Shown piece by piece: positions 19,959 through 28,302 of a stretch of DNA of 43,266 nt. The stretch covers positions 1-43,266 of the forward strand of contig JAFIFG010000107.1 of NCBI GenBank assembly GCA_020832135.1, written 5' to 3'. The position numbers and the translations under genes were made by a program. This DNA is from Clostridiaceae bacterium (GTDB taxonomy: Bacteria; Bacillota; Clostridia; Peptostreptococcales; Natronincolaceae). Every line of letters begins with the position of its first letter. Within the stretch, counting starts at the first letter, position 1. Under the pieces are notes generated by a model that searched no databases, was not told where the DNA came from, and saw only the letters and a program-made list of their open reading frames with translations.

Positions 19959-20141
19959 ATGACAAAAACTCCAAAACCTATTGTACCTGAAGCTAGACAA
20001 GCATTAAACTCTTTCAAGGAAGAAATAGCAAAAGAATTAGGTCTTGAAAATGCAACCAATGCTGGCTATGTGGGTGGTAATATGGTAAAAAAGATGGTTG
20101 AAGAAGCTGAAAAATCACTTACACATTTAGGAAGGTCATAG
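19959..20141 (+). CDS. alpha/beta-type small acid-soluble spore protein
   Basis: 60-residue DNA-coating protein of the spore core that protects DNA during dormancy and supplies amino acids at germination. The family pattern is clear: PEARQALNSFKEEIAKELG contains the germination protease cut region (F-K-E-E-I-A-like), then NAGYVGGNMVKKMVEEAEKSL. ATG 19959 is used because AGAGGTG lies six bases upstream; the in-frame GTG at 19950 is part of that site. The gene shows that the host sporulates. Confidence 0.92.
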   Translation: MTKTPKPIVPEARQALNSFKEEIAKELGLENATNAGYVGGNMVKKMVEEAEKSLTHLGRS

Positions 20142-20159
20142 TACCTTCCTAATTTTATT
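20129..20159 (+). terminator. terminator of SASP gene
   Basis: AGGAAGGT (20129-20136) and ACCTTCCT (20143-20150) form a hairpin that includes the stop codon, followed by AATTTTATT. Confidence 0.75.
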
Positions 20160-20228
20160 GACTATTTCAGTACAAAGAGGTATGATTTTATTAAGATTAT
20201 AGATGCCAAATTAGAAGGAAGTGAAATA

Positions 20229-20942
20229 TTGAAAAAAAATAGTATTTCTCTTATTTTATTTTTAGTCTTTGCTATATTTGGTGTAGTGATGGGAATCCAA
20301 ATGGAGGCTTTACAGGGAATAGAGAATGATGATGCTCTGCCTTTTTCTAGTAATGAAGAAGGTGTACAGGAGATATTAGATTTAAGAAAAGTAAATGAAG
20401 ATATGAAAAACAGAATAGAAGCATTACAACAAGAAATAAATGCATATGAACAAGAAAAAGCTACAGAAAATATAGGACTTAAGAATTTAAAAGATCAGGT
20501 TGATGAATATAAAATGTTGGCAGGCCATGAAAAAGCAATAGGAACTGGAGTAATTATTACATTAGAAAGTAGTTTTGACGAAAATATAGCGGAGCTTGTG
20601 GAACGGAAAAAATATTTAATTAATCTTATTAACGAGTTGACCATGTTTGGTGCTGAAGTTATTTCTATTAACAACCATAGAATTACAGCTAGAAGTGAAG
20701 TAACTTTGGCAGGAGATCATATTAATGTGAATGCAAAACCAATAGCACCTCCCTATATTATTAGGGGGATAGGAGATGTAGAAGGTTTTAAGCGATATAT
20801 AAATTTTAGAACCGTTTTATTTGAGCTTATGCAGTTGGATGGTATCAATTCCTATGTTGAATTTAGTGATGAAGTGAAAATACCAGCCGTTACAAGAGAA
20901 AAGCCTATGCAATTTCTTCAAGTAAAAGAATCTACAAGTTAA
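20229..20942 (+). CDS. DUF881 family protein
   Basis: 237 residues: one N-terminal membrane helix (about 5-23), a coiled coil (about 48-90), then the DUF881 domain with ITLESSFDEN-like start, LTMFGAEVISINNHRITARSEV and the closing INFRTVLFELMQLDG. Members occur near division genes in Firmicutes (YlxW/YlxX type) and face the outside of the membrane; their function is unclear. The start is TTG at 20229 behind GAAGGAAGTG. A good terminator follows. Confidence 0.85.
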   Translation: MKKNSISLILFLVFAIFGVVMGIQMEALQGIENDDALPFSSNEEGVQEILDLRKVNEDMKNRIEALQQEINAYEQEKATENIGLKNLKDQVDEYKMLAGHEKAIGTGVIITLESSFDENIAELVERKKYLINLINELTMFGAEVISINNHRITARSEVTLAGDHINVNAKPIAPPYIIRGIGDVEGFKRYINFRTVLFELMQLDGINSYVEFSDEVKIPAVTREKPMQFLQVKESTS

Positions 20943-20947
20943 CAAAA

Positions 20948-20985
20948 AACAACAAGATTAATGGAATCCTCTTGTTGTTTTTTGT
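20948..20985 (+). terminator. terminator after DUF881 gene
   Basis: AACAACAAGA (20948-20957) pairs with TCTTGTTGTT (20970-20979), then a T-run. Confidence 0.9.
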
Positions 20986-21003
20986 TGGTTGTTGTTTTTA
21001 TTA

Positions 21004-21180
21004 TTAGAGTTGTTGACATATTTGCTTTATAATACTTTGTGGTTTAAAGGAATCTATACTGTTATCTATATCCTCCACAATGAATAAATTTAATGGTTCG
21101 CTTTTATAGGTATTAATTTCTTTTATATTAAAAGTAGTTAGTGTTAATCCTAATAGAAACATTACATATAACTTTTTCAT
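21004..21180 (-). CDS. small secreted or membrane-anchored hypothetical protein
   Basis: 58-residue open frame on the minus strand. The start codon (21180) stands behind a near-consensus AAAGGAGGAATAATTACC. It begins MKKLYVMFLLGLTLTTFNIK, a short positively charged signal or anchor, then a polar tail ending KQICQQL and two consecutive stop codons. No family recognised. The strong ribosome site and signal-like N-terminus are the support; the next minus-strand gene upstream (21649) may share its transcript. Confidence 0.55.
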   Translation of the reverse strand: MKKLYVMFLLGLTLTTFNIKEINTYKSEPLNLFIVEDIDNSIDSFKPQSIIKQICQQL

Positions 21181-21367
21181 GGTAATTATTCCTCCTTTAA
21201 AGTTACCTCATAAAACTAATCAAGTAGTAGATTCTACAAAAAAGTTTGACTGTAATTCAGAAGAAGTAAAAACTTCTCTGAAACAAGTCTTATTTTACTT
21301 TGTATAACTTATTTTTTACAAAAATATAAAAATTATATGGGTAATTAAAGGAAGAAATGTCTCAGAC

Positions 21368-21649
21368 TTAAACGTTAATGAATAAATTTCTAATCTTTTT
21401 TATAATGGAGTACAACATCCCAGTAACAAAGATACCTACAATGATGGCAAAGATAGACATGTTACGTGTTCTAGCTATAATTAAAAAAGAAGCCACTAAT
21501 AGAGATAAAATATAATTGTTTTGATTTTTAAGGCCATTTATTATTTTTTCTCCCATAAAGATTCTATCAATAATAGTAAAAATAAAAAAGGTTTTTACCC
21601 ACTCTATAATCAAAAATACACCAGTATCTAGTAGTTCCATAAATTTCAC
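21368..21649 (-). CDS. small multi-pass membrane protein
   Basis: 93 residues with three hydrophobic segments (about 8-28, 45-62, 65-83) and a basic C-terminus (IIKKIRNLF). It starts behind ACAAGGAGTGAA, a strong site on the minus strand. No family recognised. Divergent from the agmatinase gene. Confidence 0.65.
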   Translation of the reverse strand: MKFMELLDTGVFLIIEWVKTFFIFTIIDRIFMGEKIINGLKNQNNYILSLLVASFLIIARTRNMSIFAIIVGIFVTGMLYSIIKKIRNLFINV

Positions 21650-21771
21650 TCCTTGTAAAAAAATTATCTAAAAATCATCAATTAGCAACTAGTCAATTCC
21701 TATTATTATATGATAGTATGATAAATATTGCAACATGACAATATATTGAAAAAAAATAAACAAGTTGGTAA

Positions 21772-21780
21772 TGCTATAAT
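21772..21780 (+). promoter_or_regulatory. extended -10 promoter of agmatinase gene
   Basis: TGCTATAAT gives an extended -10 element 17 bases before the speB start; no good -35 is seen, as is common for extended -10 promoters. The short distance leaves almost no leader. Confidence 0.45.
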
Positions 21781-21797
21781 AAAGGAGAGAGTACAAA

Positions 21798-22697
21798 ATG
21801 AAATATAGACTGCCTTGGGGCGAACTTTATACAAACGATATAGAAACATCAAATATAGCTATTTTAGGTATTCCTTTTGATGGTGCTGTAAGTAATGCCA
21901 AAGGTGCTGCAGAAGCACCTGACAAAATAAGAGAGTTATCTAGAATACTCCCTCCTATTACGGAAGAAGGAATATTGTTAAAAGATTTTAAAGTATATGA
22001 CCATGAAAATGTAGAAATAAATTTAGACTGGGAAAAGTACTTTAAATCAGTAGAAAAAGAAGCTAGAGCACTATTAGAAAGTGATAAATTCTGTCTCTTT
22101 TTAGGGGGGGATCATGCTGTTAGCATTCCTCTAGAAACTGCCTTTTCTAAAGTACATAGAAATCAAAAAATAGGTGTCATACATTTTGATTCCCACCCTG
22201 ATATTATTGATACTTATGATGGACATCCTTGGTCCCATGCATGTACCCAAAGAAGAGCATTAGAGTTAAAGAACATAAAGCCAGAGGGATTGACCTTCAT
22301 AGGATTAAGATCTTATATGGAGGAGGAATTAGAGTTTTTTGAAAAGCATCCTGAGATAAAAATAATAGGTGCTAGAGAAGTCTATAAAAAAGGTATTGAG
22401 TATGTGTTAGAGATTGTAAAGGATAGATATAAAAATTATGACAAAATTTATATTACTTTAGACATAGACGTATTAGATCCTGCTTTTGCTCCGGGAACAG
22501 GGACACCAGAGGCAGGAGGATTGAGTACTAGAGAGTTAATAGAACTAGTAAGGGAAATGGTGTTAACTTTACCGGTTCAAGCTATGGACATTGTAGAGGT
22601 TTCACCTAGATTGGATTCCTCTGATATCACCAGTTGGGCTGCATTAAAGATTATTTATGAAGTATTTGGGGCTGTGTACAGTAGAAGCAAGGAGTAA
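21798..22697 (+). CDS. speB: agmatinase-family ureohydrolase
   Basis: Mn-dependent arginase/agmatinase-fold enzyme of 299 residues, expected to split agmatine into putrescine and urea. Metal ligands are visible: GGDHA (His106), HFDSHPD (Asp131, His133, Asp135) and DIDVLDPAFAPGTGTPEAGG (Asp222, Asp224). HFDSHPD in place of the common HFDAHxD, and SHACTQRR in the substrate loop, are slight departures, so substrate is not certain. The adjacent spermidine synthase supports putrescine formation. No arginine decarboxylase gene is in the window. Confidence 0.85.
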   Translation: MKYRLPWGELYTNDIETSNIAILGIPFDGAVSNAKGAAEAPDKIRELSRILPPITEEGILLKDFKVYDHENVEINLDWEKYFKSVEKEARALLESDKFCLFLGGDHAVSIPLETAFSKVHRNQKIGVIHFDSHPDIIDTYDGHPWSHACTQRRALELKNIKPEGLTFIGLRSYMEEELEFFEKHPEIKIIGAREVYKKGIEYVLEIVKDRYKNYDKIYITLDIDVLDPAFAPGTGTPEAGGLSTRELIELVREMVLTLPVQAMDIVEVSPRLDSSDITSWAALKIIYEVFGAVYSRSKE

Positions 22698-22709
22698 AAT
22701 GTAAAAATT

Positions 22710-22759
22710 TGCTATACATGTTACGAAAGGTATGATATAATTTATCTGTTTGTATAGCA
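22710..22759. promoter_or_regulatory. speE promoter flanked by an inverted repeat
   Basis: TATACA (22713-22718), 17-base spacer, TATAAT (22736-22741). The -35 lies inside TGCTATACA (22710-22718), whose exact complement TGTATAGCA is at 22751-22759, so the promoter is bracketed by a 9-bp inverted repeat that could be an operator. Confidence 0.4.
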
Positions 22760-22791
22760 TATAATTTATAGAATATAGAGGAGGTACAAAA

Positions 22792-23628
22792 TTGTCAATT
22801 ATTTTAAATGAGGTTCATAATGAAGGTCTATCTTTAAACTGGAAAATTAACAAAGTACTATACAAGGAAAAGTCTGATTTTCAAGAGGTTGCTATAGTGG
22901 AATTAGAATCCTTTGGACGTGCTTTGGTGCTAGATAATGCAGTTCAAGCTACTGTAAATGATGAATTTGTTTATAATGAAATGATTACTCATGTGCCATT
23001 GTTTACCCATGCTAACCCTGAGAAGGTATTAATTATAGGTGGTGGAGATGGTGGTGCCGCTAGAGAAGCTGCAAAGCATCATAGTGTAAAACAAGTGGAC
23101 ATGTGTGAAATAGATCCTAAGGTAATAGAAGCCTGTAGAGAATTTTTACCGGAAACTAGTGTTTCTTATGATCATCCAAAGGTAAATGTTATTACAAAGG
23201 ATGGAATTCAATTTGTAAAGGATCATCCTAATACATATGATGTTATTATTATAGATTCTTCAGATCCTATAGGACCAGCTGTTCAATTATATAATAGAGA
23301 GTTCTATGCAAGTGTTAAGGAATCATTAAAGGAAGATGGTATACTTGCTTGTCATAGTGAATCTCTTTTCCTACATCAAAAATTGATTAAAGACATCTTT
23401 GCTAGTGTAGATAGTTTATATCCAATAACTAGAATGTACTTAGCTACAACACCTACCTATCCTGGGTTCTCTTGGAGCTATATTATGGGTTCTAAGAAAT
23501 ATGATCCATTTGAGACAAAGATTGATGAAAAGCAAGTAGTAGATGCAAAATACTACAATCACGATATATTTAAAGCAACTTTCGTATTACCGAATTTCGT
23601 GAAGGAATTAGTAGGATTAAAAAAATAA
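22792..23628 (+). CDS. speE: spermidine synthase
   Basis: Aminopropyltransferase of 278 residues transferring the propylamine group of decarboxylated SAM to putrescine. The nucleotide-binding motif VLIIGGGDGGAAREAAKH, MCEIDPKVIEACREFLP, and DVIIIDSSDPIGPA with the catalytic Asp region are clear, and YPGFSWSYIMGS near the C-terminus is typical. The start is TTG at 22792 with AGAGGAGGT six to seven bases upstream. It follows speB by 94 bases with its own promoter, the reverse of the usual speE-speB order. Confidence 0.94.
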   Translation: MSIILNEVHNEGLSLNWKINKVLYKEKSDFQEVAIVELESFGRALVLDNAVQATVNDEFVYNEMITHVPLFTHANPEKVLIIGGGDGGAAREAAKHHSVKQVDMCEIDPKVIEACREFLPETSVSYDHPKVNVITKDGIQFVKDHPNTYDVIIIDSSDPIGPAVQLYNREFYASVKESLKEDGILACHSESLFLHQKLIKDIFASVDSLYPITRMYLATTPTYPGFSWSYIMGSKKYDPFETKIDEKQVVDAKYYNHDIFKATFVLPNFVKELVGLKK

Positions 23629-23644
23629 AGAAGTTAAAATTATC

Positions 23645-23683
23645 TTGAGCCCCAGCGACATGAAATGTGTTGCTGGGGCTTAA
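23645..23683. repeat. GC-rich hairpin after speE
   Basis: TTGAGCCCCAGCGACA (23645-23660) pairs with TGTTGCTGGGGCTTAA (23668-23683) over 16 bp with two G-U pairs. No T-run follows on either strand, so it is either an atypical terminator or an mRNA-stabilising structure. Confidence 0.6.
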
Positions 23684-23754
23684 AATATTAGAGGAATTTT
23701 ATGGTGTGAAGTAGAAGTATGTAGTAATAAATACAGAGAAATGAGGTGCTGAAG

Positions 23755-24705
23755 TTGTATTATATAGGAATTGACTTGGGGGGAACCTCTATAAAAGCAG
23801 GATTGGTGACGAAAGAAGGAGATATTATAAGTAAAGTCAGTGCTAGCACACCTGTAAAGGAGGGCTTTGAAGGAATTTTAAAAAGAATAAATGAATTAGT
23901 AGAGGAAATCGTTACTACCACAAAGGTAAATAAAGAAAATATAAAGGCCATAGGTGTTGGTGTGCCGGGGGTCTGTAATGAAGAGGGATTTATCTACTTT
24001 GCTACTAATTTATTTTGGACGAATGTTCCTTTGGGAAAACGATTAGAGGAATTGACGGGAATAAAGGTAGCAGTGGAAAACGATGCAACCGTTGCAGCGG
24101 TTGCGGAATATACAAAGGGGGTAACTGCCCAGACAAAAAACTCTATTTTCTTAACTTTAGGAACAGGTTTAGGGGGTGGCATCATTATTAATCATCAGGT
24201 CTATAGTGGTAGCCACGGTATAGGGACAGAAATAGGCCATGTCGTAGTGGGGGAAAACTTCTATGATTGCACCTGTGGAAATAATGGGTGTTTAGAAACC
24301 TTTGTATCTGCCACTGCTTTAGTTAAATATTGTAAAAAACTACTGGTGGATCATAAAGACAGCACTATCTTTAAGAAGGTAAATGGAGATTTAGAGAAAA
24401 TTAATGCCAAAATTATATTTGATTGTGCCAGAGAAAAAGATATAGTTGCTTTACAAGTAATACAGCGTATGGTTCATTATTTAGCTATAGGTATTGGAAA
24501 TTTGATTAATATTTTTGATCCTGAAGTGATAGCTTTAGGAGGAGGGGTTGCTGCAGCCGGTGATGTTTTTTTAGAGCAATTGCAAGAGGAGATTAAAAAA
24601 TACATCTATGTTAAAAGTATGAATGTTACTAAAATCGCTATTGCACAATTGGAAAACGATGCAGGTATTGTTGGTAGTGCTATGTACACTAAATTAAAAT
24701 TTTAA
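23755..24705 (+). CDS. ROK-family sugar kinase (glucokinase-like)
   Basis: ROK kinase of about 316 residues phosphorylating a hexose or related sugar with ATP. It shows GIDLGGTSIKAG (ATP site 1), GVGVPGVC, ENDATVAA, LTLGTGLGGGI, and the zinc motif CTCGNNGCLE that follows GTEIGH. These fit bacterial glucokinases, but ROK specificity cannot be read from motifs. TTG 23755 is preferred: GAGGTG at 23744-23749 gives about six-base spacing, whereas the upstream GTG at 23746 lies in that site. An oxidoreductase and sugar-transport genes follow. Confidence 0.85.
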   Translation: MYYIGIDLGGTSIKAGLVTKEGDIISKVSASTPVKEGFEGILKRINELVEEIVTTTKVNKENIKAIGVGVPGVCNEEGFIYFATNLFWTNVPLGKRLEELTGIKVAVENDATVAAVAEYTKGVTAQTKNSIFLTLGTGLGGGIIINHQVYSGSHGIGTEIGHVVVGENFYDCTCGNNGCLETFVSATALVKYCKKLLVDHKDSTIFKKVNGDLEKINAKIIFDCAREKDIVALQVIQRMVHYLAIGIGNLINIFDPEVIALGGGVAAAGDVFLEQLQEEIKKYIYVKSMNVTKIAIAQLENDAGIVGSAMYTKLKF

Positions 24706-24736
24706 ATTCCTAACTAAGAAAGGGGTTTTGGCAGTA

Positions 24737-25795
24737 ATGACAACTAAAATAAAAGTAGGCATCATTGGGTTTGGAAAGGCTGCAATGGTATTTCATGCAC
24801 CTATTATTGAAAGTGTTGAAGGGCTACAGCTTACAAAAGTAGTCACCACCAATGAAGGTATGATTGACAGAGTAAAAAGTATATACCCCTATACAACAGT
24901 TGTGTCTAATGTAGAGGAACTATTACAAGATGAATCAATAGATTTGGTGGTTATTACAACTCCGAATGAACATCATGTAGATCTAGCAAGTAAGGCACTA
25001 TTGGCTAAAAAACATGTCATAGTGGAAAAACCCTTTACCATTACTTCCAAAGAGGCAGATGAATTGATTGCTATTGCAGAAAAACAAAATTGTATTTTAA
25101 CAGTACATCAAAATAGAAGGTGGGATAGTGATTATTTAACAGTTAAAGAACTAATTAAAAATGATTTTCTGGGAAATATTGTTGAGTACGAAGCTCACTT
25201 TGACCGTTTTAGAAATAAGGTTAAAGAAGACTGGAGAGAGGAGGATAGACCTGGATCTGGCATTTTGTATGATTTAGGCAGTCATTTGATCGATCAAGCC
25301 CTGTGTTTGTTTGGTTTGCCTCAAGAAATCACAGCTGATATAGGGATACATAGAGATGGTGCTAAGGTGGATGATTACTTTCAAGTGATATTACATTATG
25401 GAAGCATGAAAGCCATACTAAAGGCAGGGATGTTAGTAAGGGAGACATTGCCTCATTTTATTGTATTGGGGAATGAAGGATCCTTTGTAAAATATGGCAT
25501 GGATATACAAGAAGAAGCATTAAAGAAAGGAATTGCTCCTAGAGATATGGATCATTGGGGAGAGGAACCAGAAACTATTTGGGGAACACTAAATACCGAT
25601 ATTCAAGGATTACATTTTAGAGGGAAAATAGAGAGCAAAAGAGGAGATTATAGGGGTTTTTATCAAAACGTTTACCTATCTATCTTAGGAAAAGAAGAGT
25701 TGAAGGTAAGGCCACAAGAGGCAAGAAATACAATACGTGTTATTGAACTGGCGATAGAAAGTAATAAGGCAAAAAGAAGTGTACCCTATATTTAA
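24737..25795 (+). CDS. Gfo/Idh/MocA-family oxidoreductase
   Basis: NAD(P)-dependent dehydrogenase family of about 352 residues. N-terminal Rossmann motif GIIGFGKAAMVFHAP, the VVITTPNEHH turn, and the catalytic EKPF motif (VIVEKPFTIT) with a C-terminal substrate domain that includes DLGSHLIDQALCLFG. It resembles YdgJ/YvaA-type scyllo-inositol or sugar dehydrogenases, but the substrate is unknown. The ATG at 24737 is used since the TTG at 24728 is only two bases from AGGGG. It is 31 bases after the ROK kinase and likely cotranscribed. Confidence 0.85.
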   Translation: MTTKIKVGIIGFGKAAMVFHAPIIESVEGLQLTKVVTTNEGMIDRVKSIYPYTTVVSNVEELLQDESIDLVVITTPNEHHVDLASKALLAKKHVIVEKPFTITSKEADELIAIAEKQNCILTVHQNRRWDSDYLTVKELIKNDFLGNIVEYEAHFDRFRNKVKEDWREEDRPGSGILYDLGSHLIDQALCLFGLPQEITADIGIHRDGAKVDDYFQVILHYGSMKAILKAGMLVRETLPHFIVLGNEGSFVKYGMDIQEEALKKGIAPRDMDHWGEEPETIWGTLNTDIQGLHFRGKIESKRGDYRGFYQNVYLSILGKEELKVRPQEARNTIRVIELAIESNKAKRSVPYI

Positions 25796-25831
25796 TTTCA
25801 ATTTGCAACTTTTCAGGGGGTATCAGCAATT

Positions 25832-26839
25832 ATGAAATACTTAAATCATCTTGTTAAATTTGCACATAAGCATATAATTTGGATGTTACTGTTTCTTATT
25901 ATTATTAATGGTACTATCCTATATCGATATCAAAAAAAAGAAAACAATCATCCTTTACCAAAGCCTAAATATCACTTTTACTTTATAGGGCAAAATTCTG
26001 TTGATCCTTTTTGGAGACAAATTAGACAAGGGATTGAAAGGGCTGCTAAAGATTACAATGTAGTGGTGGAATTTAATGCTCCTAGATTTAATAATCCTAT
26101 GGAGGAGCTTAAATATTTAGATATAGCCATAACCTCTAAAGTGGATGGTATAATTACAAATATCTCTAATGTATTAGCCTCAACAGACCTTATAAATGAA
26201 GCATATGAAGAAGGTATCCCTGTAGTTACTATAGAAAATGACAATAAAATTAGTAATAGAAATGCTTTTGTAGGGACGAATAGTTTTTTATTGGGGCAGG
26301 AGGCTGCACAGTTAATGATTGAGGCTACCAACGGTAAAGCCAATATAGCTATTATTGTCAGTAGTGACTTAGAATTAGATACCGCTAGTCAGAATCTAAA
26401 GATTAACGGTTTTCTTAGCGGCATTAAGAGTCATGCTAATATGAAGGTGATGGAGGTTTATACTTCAAGGATGGGTACATTAAGTGCTGAAGAAATTACA
26501 CGGGCTATTATTCATAACCATGGAGATGTTGATGCTATTTTCACTAGTACCTCTATGGATACATTAGGTGCGGCTCAAGTAATTGTTGATAGAAATAAAG
26601 TTGGAAGTATAACTTTAGTAGGATACGGAGATATAGAAGATATTTTACGATATATAAGGATGGGGATTATCTATGGCACCGTTATGAGTGATCCCTATAG
26701 GATGGGTTATGAGAGCTTGCGGGCATTAATTGACATAAAGGAGAAAAACAGTGCCTCCACCTTTATTGATACAGGAGTAAAGGTTATTAAAAAAGAAAAT
26801 CTTGATGAATATGAAAATAAAATTGATATAGTGGAATAG
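25832..26839 (+). CDS. membrane-anchored sugar-binding protein (sensor component 1)
   Basis: 335 residues: an uncleaved-looking N-terminal membrane helix (about 14-32, IIWMLLFLIIINGTILY) with no lipobox, then a ribose-type periplasmic binding domain (Peripla_BP_4), recognisable from FYFIGQNSVDPFWRQIRQGIERAA, VDGIITNISNV, GIPVVTIENDN and VDAIFTSTS. A binding protein fixed in the membrane and encoded just before a sensor kinase is expected to present ligand to the kinase rather than feed a transporter. Its start follows CAGGGGG. The ligand is unknown, possibly a pentose or the compound handled by the kinase and dehydrogenase upstream. Confidence 0.8.
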   Translation: MKYLNHLVKFAHKHIIWMLLFLIIINGTILYRYQKKENNHPLPKPKYHFYFIGQNSVDPFWRQIRQGIERAAKDYNVVVEFNAPRFNNPMEELKYLDIAITSKVDGIITNISNVLASTDLINEAYEEGIPVVTIENDNKISNRNAFVGTNSFLLGQEAAQLMIEATNGKANIAIIVSSDLELDTASQNLKINGFLSGIKSHANMKVMEVYTSRMGTLSAEEITRAIIHNHGDVDAIFTSTSMDTLGAAQVIVDRNKVGSITLVGYGDIEDILRYIRMGIIYGTVMSDPYRMGYESLRALIDIKEKNSASTFIDTGVKVIKKENLDEYENKIDIVE

Positions 26840-26850
26840 TTGGTGATCCT

Positions 26851-28302
26851 ATGAGAAAAAAACTAATACTCTATTACCTTATTATAACCCTTATATTAGG
26901 AGTAACAAGTGTATTTTCCTACTATAATGCAAGAATTGTTTTAAGAAAATTTGAGACTATTGTCATTGATTATGTCTATTTAAATAATTTAAATAATGAT
27001 GTAGATTTACTGATGACGGAGGTTGAGAAGTACCTTACAACAAAATCCTCTGATGCTCTTTTAAACTACTATACCATCTATAATTCTCTTGAAAAAAAGT
27101 CTTCAGAAATTTCTAGAGAAACTACTTATAATATAGATAAACTTATGTTAAAGAATATTGGATTTATGATGGATGAGCTCTTAATAGAAACAGATCATGC
27201 AATAAAAGCAAAAAGAGGAAGGATTAGTAATGAATATATAGCTCACTTTACTAGGTCTTATGAGATAAGCCAACATATTAAATTATATATCAATAAAGTT
27301 CTAAATAATAAGCTGAAAGAAGGGTCACACAAATACAGTGACATTACAGAAAATATGAACTTCATTAGTTATTTCAATGCTATTGTTATATTAGTTTCTG
27401 TAGTATTTAATACTTTTCTAACTATTATCTTTACCTATAGATTAACAAAGCCTATTATTGAACTGGCACATTCTGCAGAAAAAATAGCTGAAGGCGATTT
27501 TGATGTAGAACCCATCATTATTAAAACAGATGATGAAGTCAATATACTTGCCAAGGCATTTAATAAAATGACGATTAATATCAAGAGCTATATAGATGAA
27601 ATTAAAAATCAAGCTGAAGTCGAAAAAAAGCTAAAACATCAAGAAATGGAAAATTTGAGGATGAAAAGCTTACTAAAGGATGCTGAATTAAAATCTCTAC
27701 AGTCTCAGATTAATCCCCATTTTCTTTTTAATACTTTAAATGCTGCAGGTCAACTGGCCATGATGGAGGGAGCAGATGCTTCATCAGAATGCATAGAACA
27801 CATTGCTGAACTCTTACGATATAATCTAAGAAAATTAGATGAACCAGTTACCTTAAGGGAAGAAATAAAGCATGTAAAAAATTACATGTATATTTTAAAA
27901 ATGAGATTTGGAGATAAAATTGAGTTTTTTACTAATATCGATGAGAGAATTTTAGATGTAGAAATGCCCTGTACCATTATACAACCTATTGTAGAAAATG
28001 CTTTTATTCATGGCATAGAAAATTTAGAAAGAAATGGAGAAATTCATCTTAATATACATAAGAATGGGGAAAAGATTTTCATAGAGATAATAGATAACGG
28101 TGTTGGTATGGAGGAAGCAAAGATAAAAATAAGTAGCAAACATGCATCGGGTATTGGGATGCATAATGTTATTGAAAGGTTAAGGCTTTTTTATAATATC
28201 GAAGCTATACAGGATGTTATAGAGGTAGAAAGTCAAGTGGGGTTGGGTACAAAAGTGATACTTAAGATCCCTTATGGGGAAGGAGTGCTTCAATATGATT
28301 AA
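26851..28302 (+). CDS. LytS/YesM-type sensor histidine kinase
   Basis: 483 residues: membrane helices near 5-24 and 173-193 enclose an extracytoplasmic domain of about 150 residues. HAMP (about 195-245), a short coiled coil, then the His_kinase domain with the phosphoacceptor motif QINPHFLFNTLNAAGQ near 290 and an ATPase domain (QPIVENAFIHGIE, DNGVGM, SGIGMHNVIERLRLFY) follow. It has only an 11-base gap to the anchored binding protein and overlaps the regulator gene by 8 bases, so the three products are coupled. By analogy with the clostridial XylFII-LytS complex, it probably reads ligand through the binding proteins. Confidence 0.92.
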   Translation: MRKKLILYYLIITLILGVTSVFSYYNARIVLRKFETIVIDYVYLNNLNNDVDLLMTEVEKYLTTKSSDALLNYYTIYNSLEKKSSEISRETTYNIDKLMLKNIGFMMDELLIETDHAIKAKRGRISNEYIAHFTRSYEISQHIKLYINKVLNNKLKEGSHKYSDITENMNFISYFNAIVILVSVVFNTFLTIIFTYRLTKPIIELAHSAEKIAEGDFDVEPIIIKTDDEVNILAKAFNKMTINIKSYIDEIKNQAEVEKKLKHQEMENLRMKSLLKDAELKSLQSQINPHFLFNTLNAAGQLAMMEGADASSECIEHIAELLRYNLRKLDEPVTLREEIKHVKNYMYILKMRFGDKIEFFTNIDERILDVEMPCTIIQPIVENAFIHGIENLERNGEIHLNIHKNGEKIFIEIIDNGVGMEEAKIKISSKHASGIGMHNVIERLRLFYNIEAIQDVIEVESQVGLGTKVILKIPYGEGVLQYD

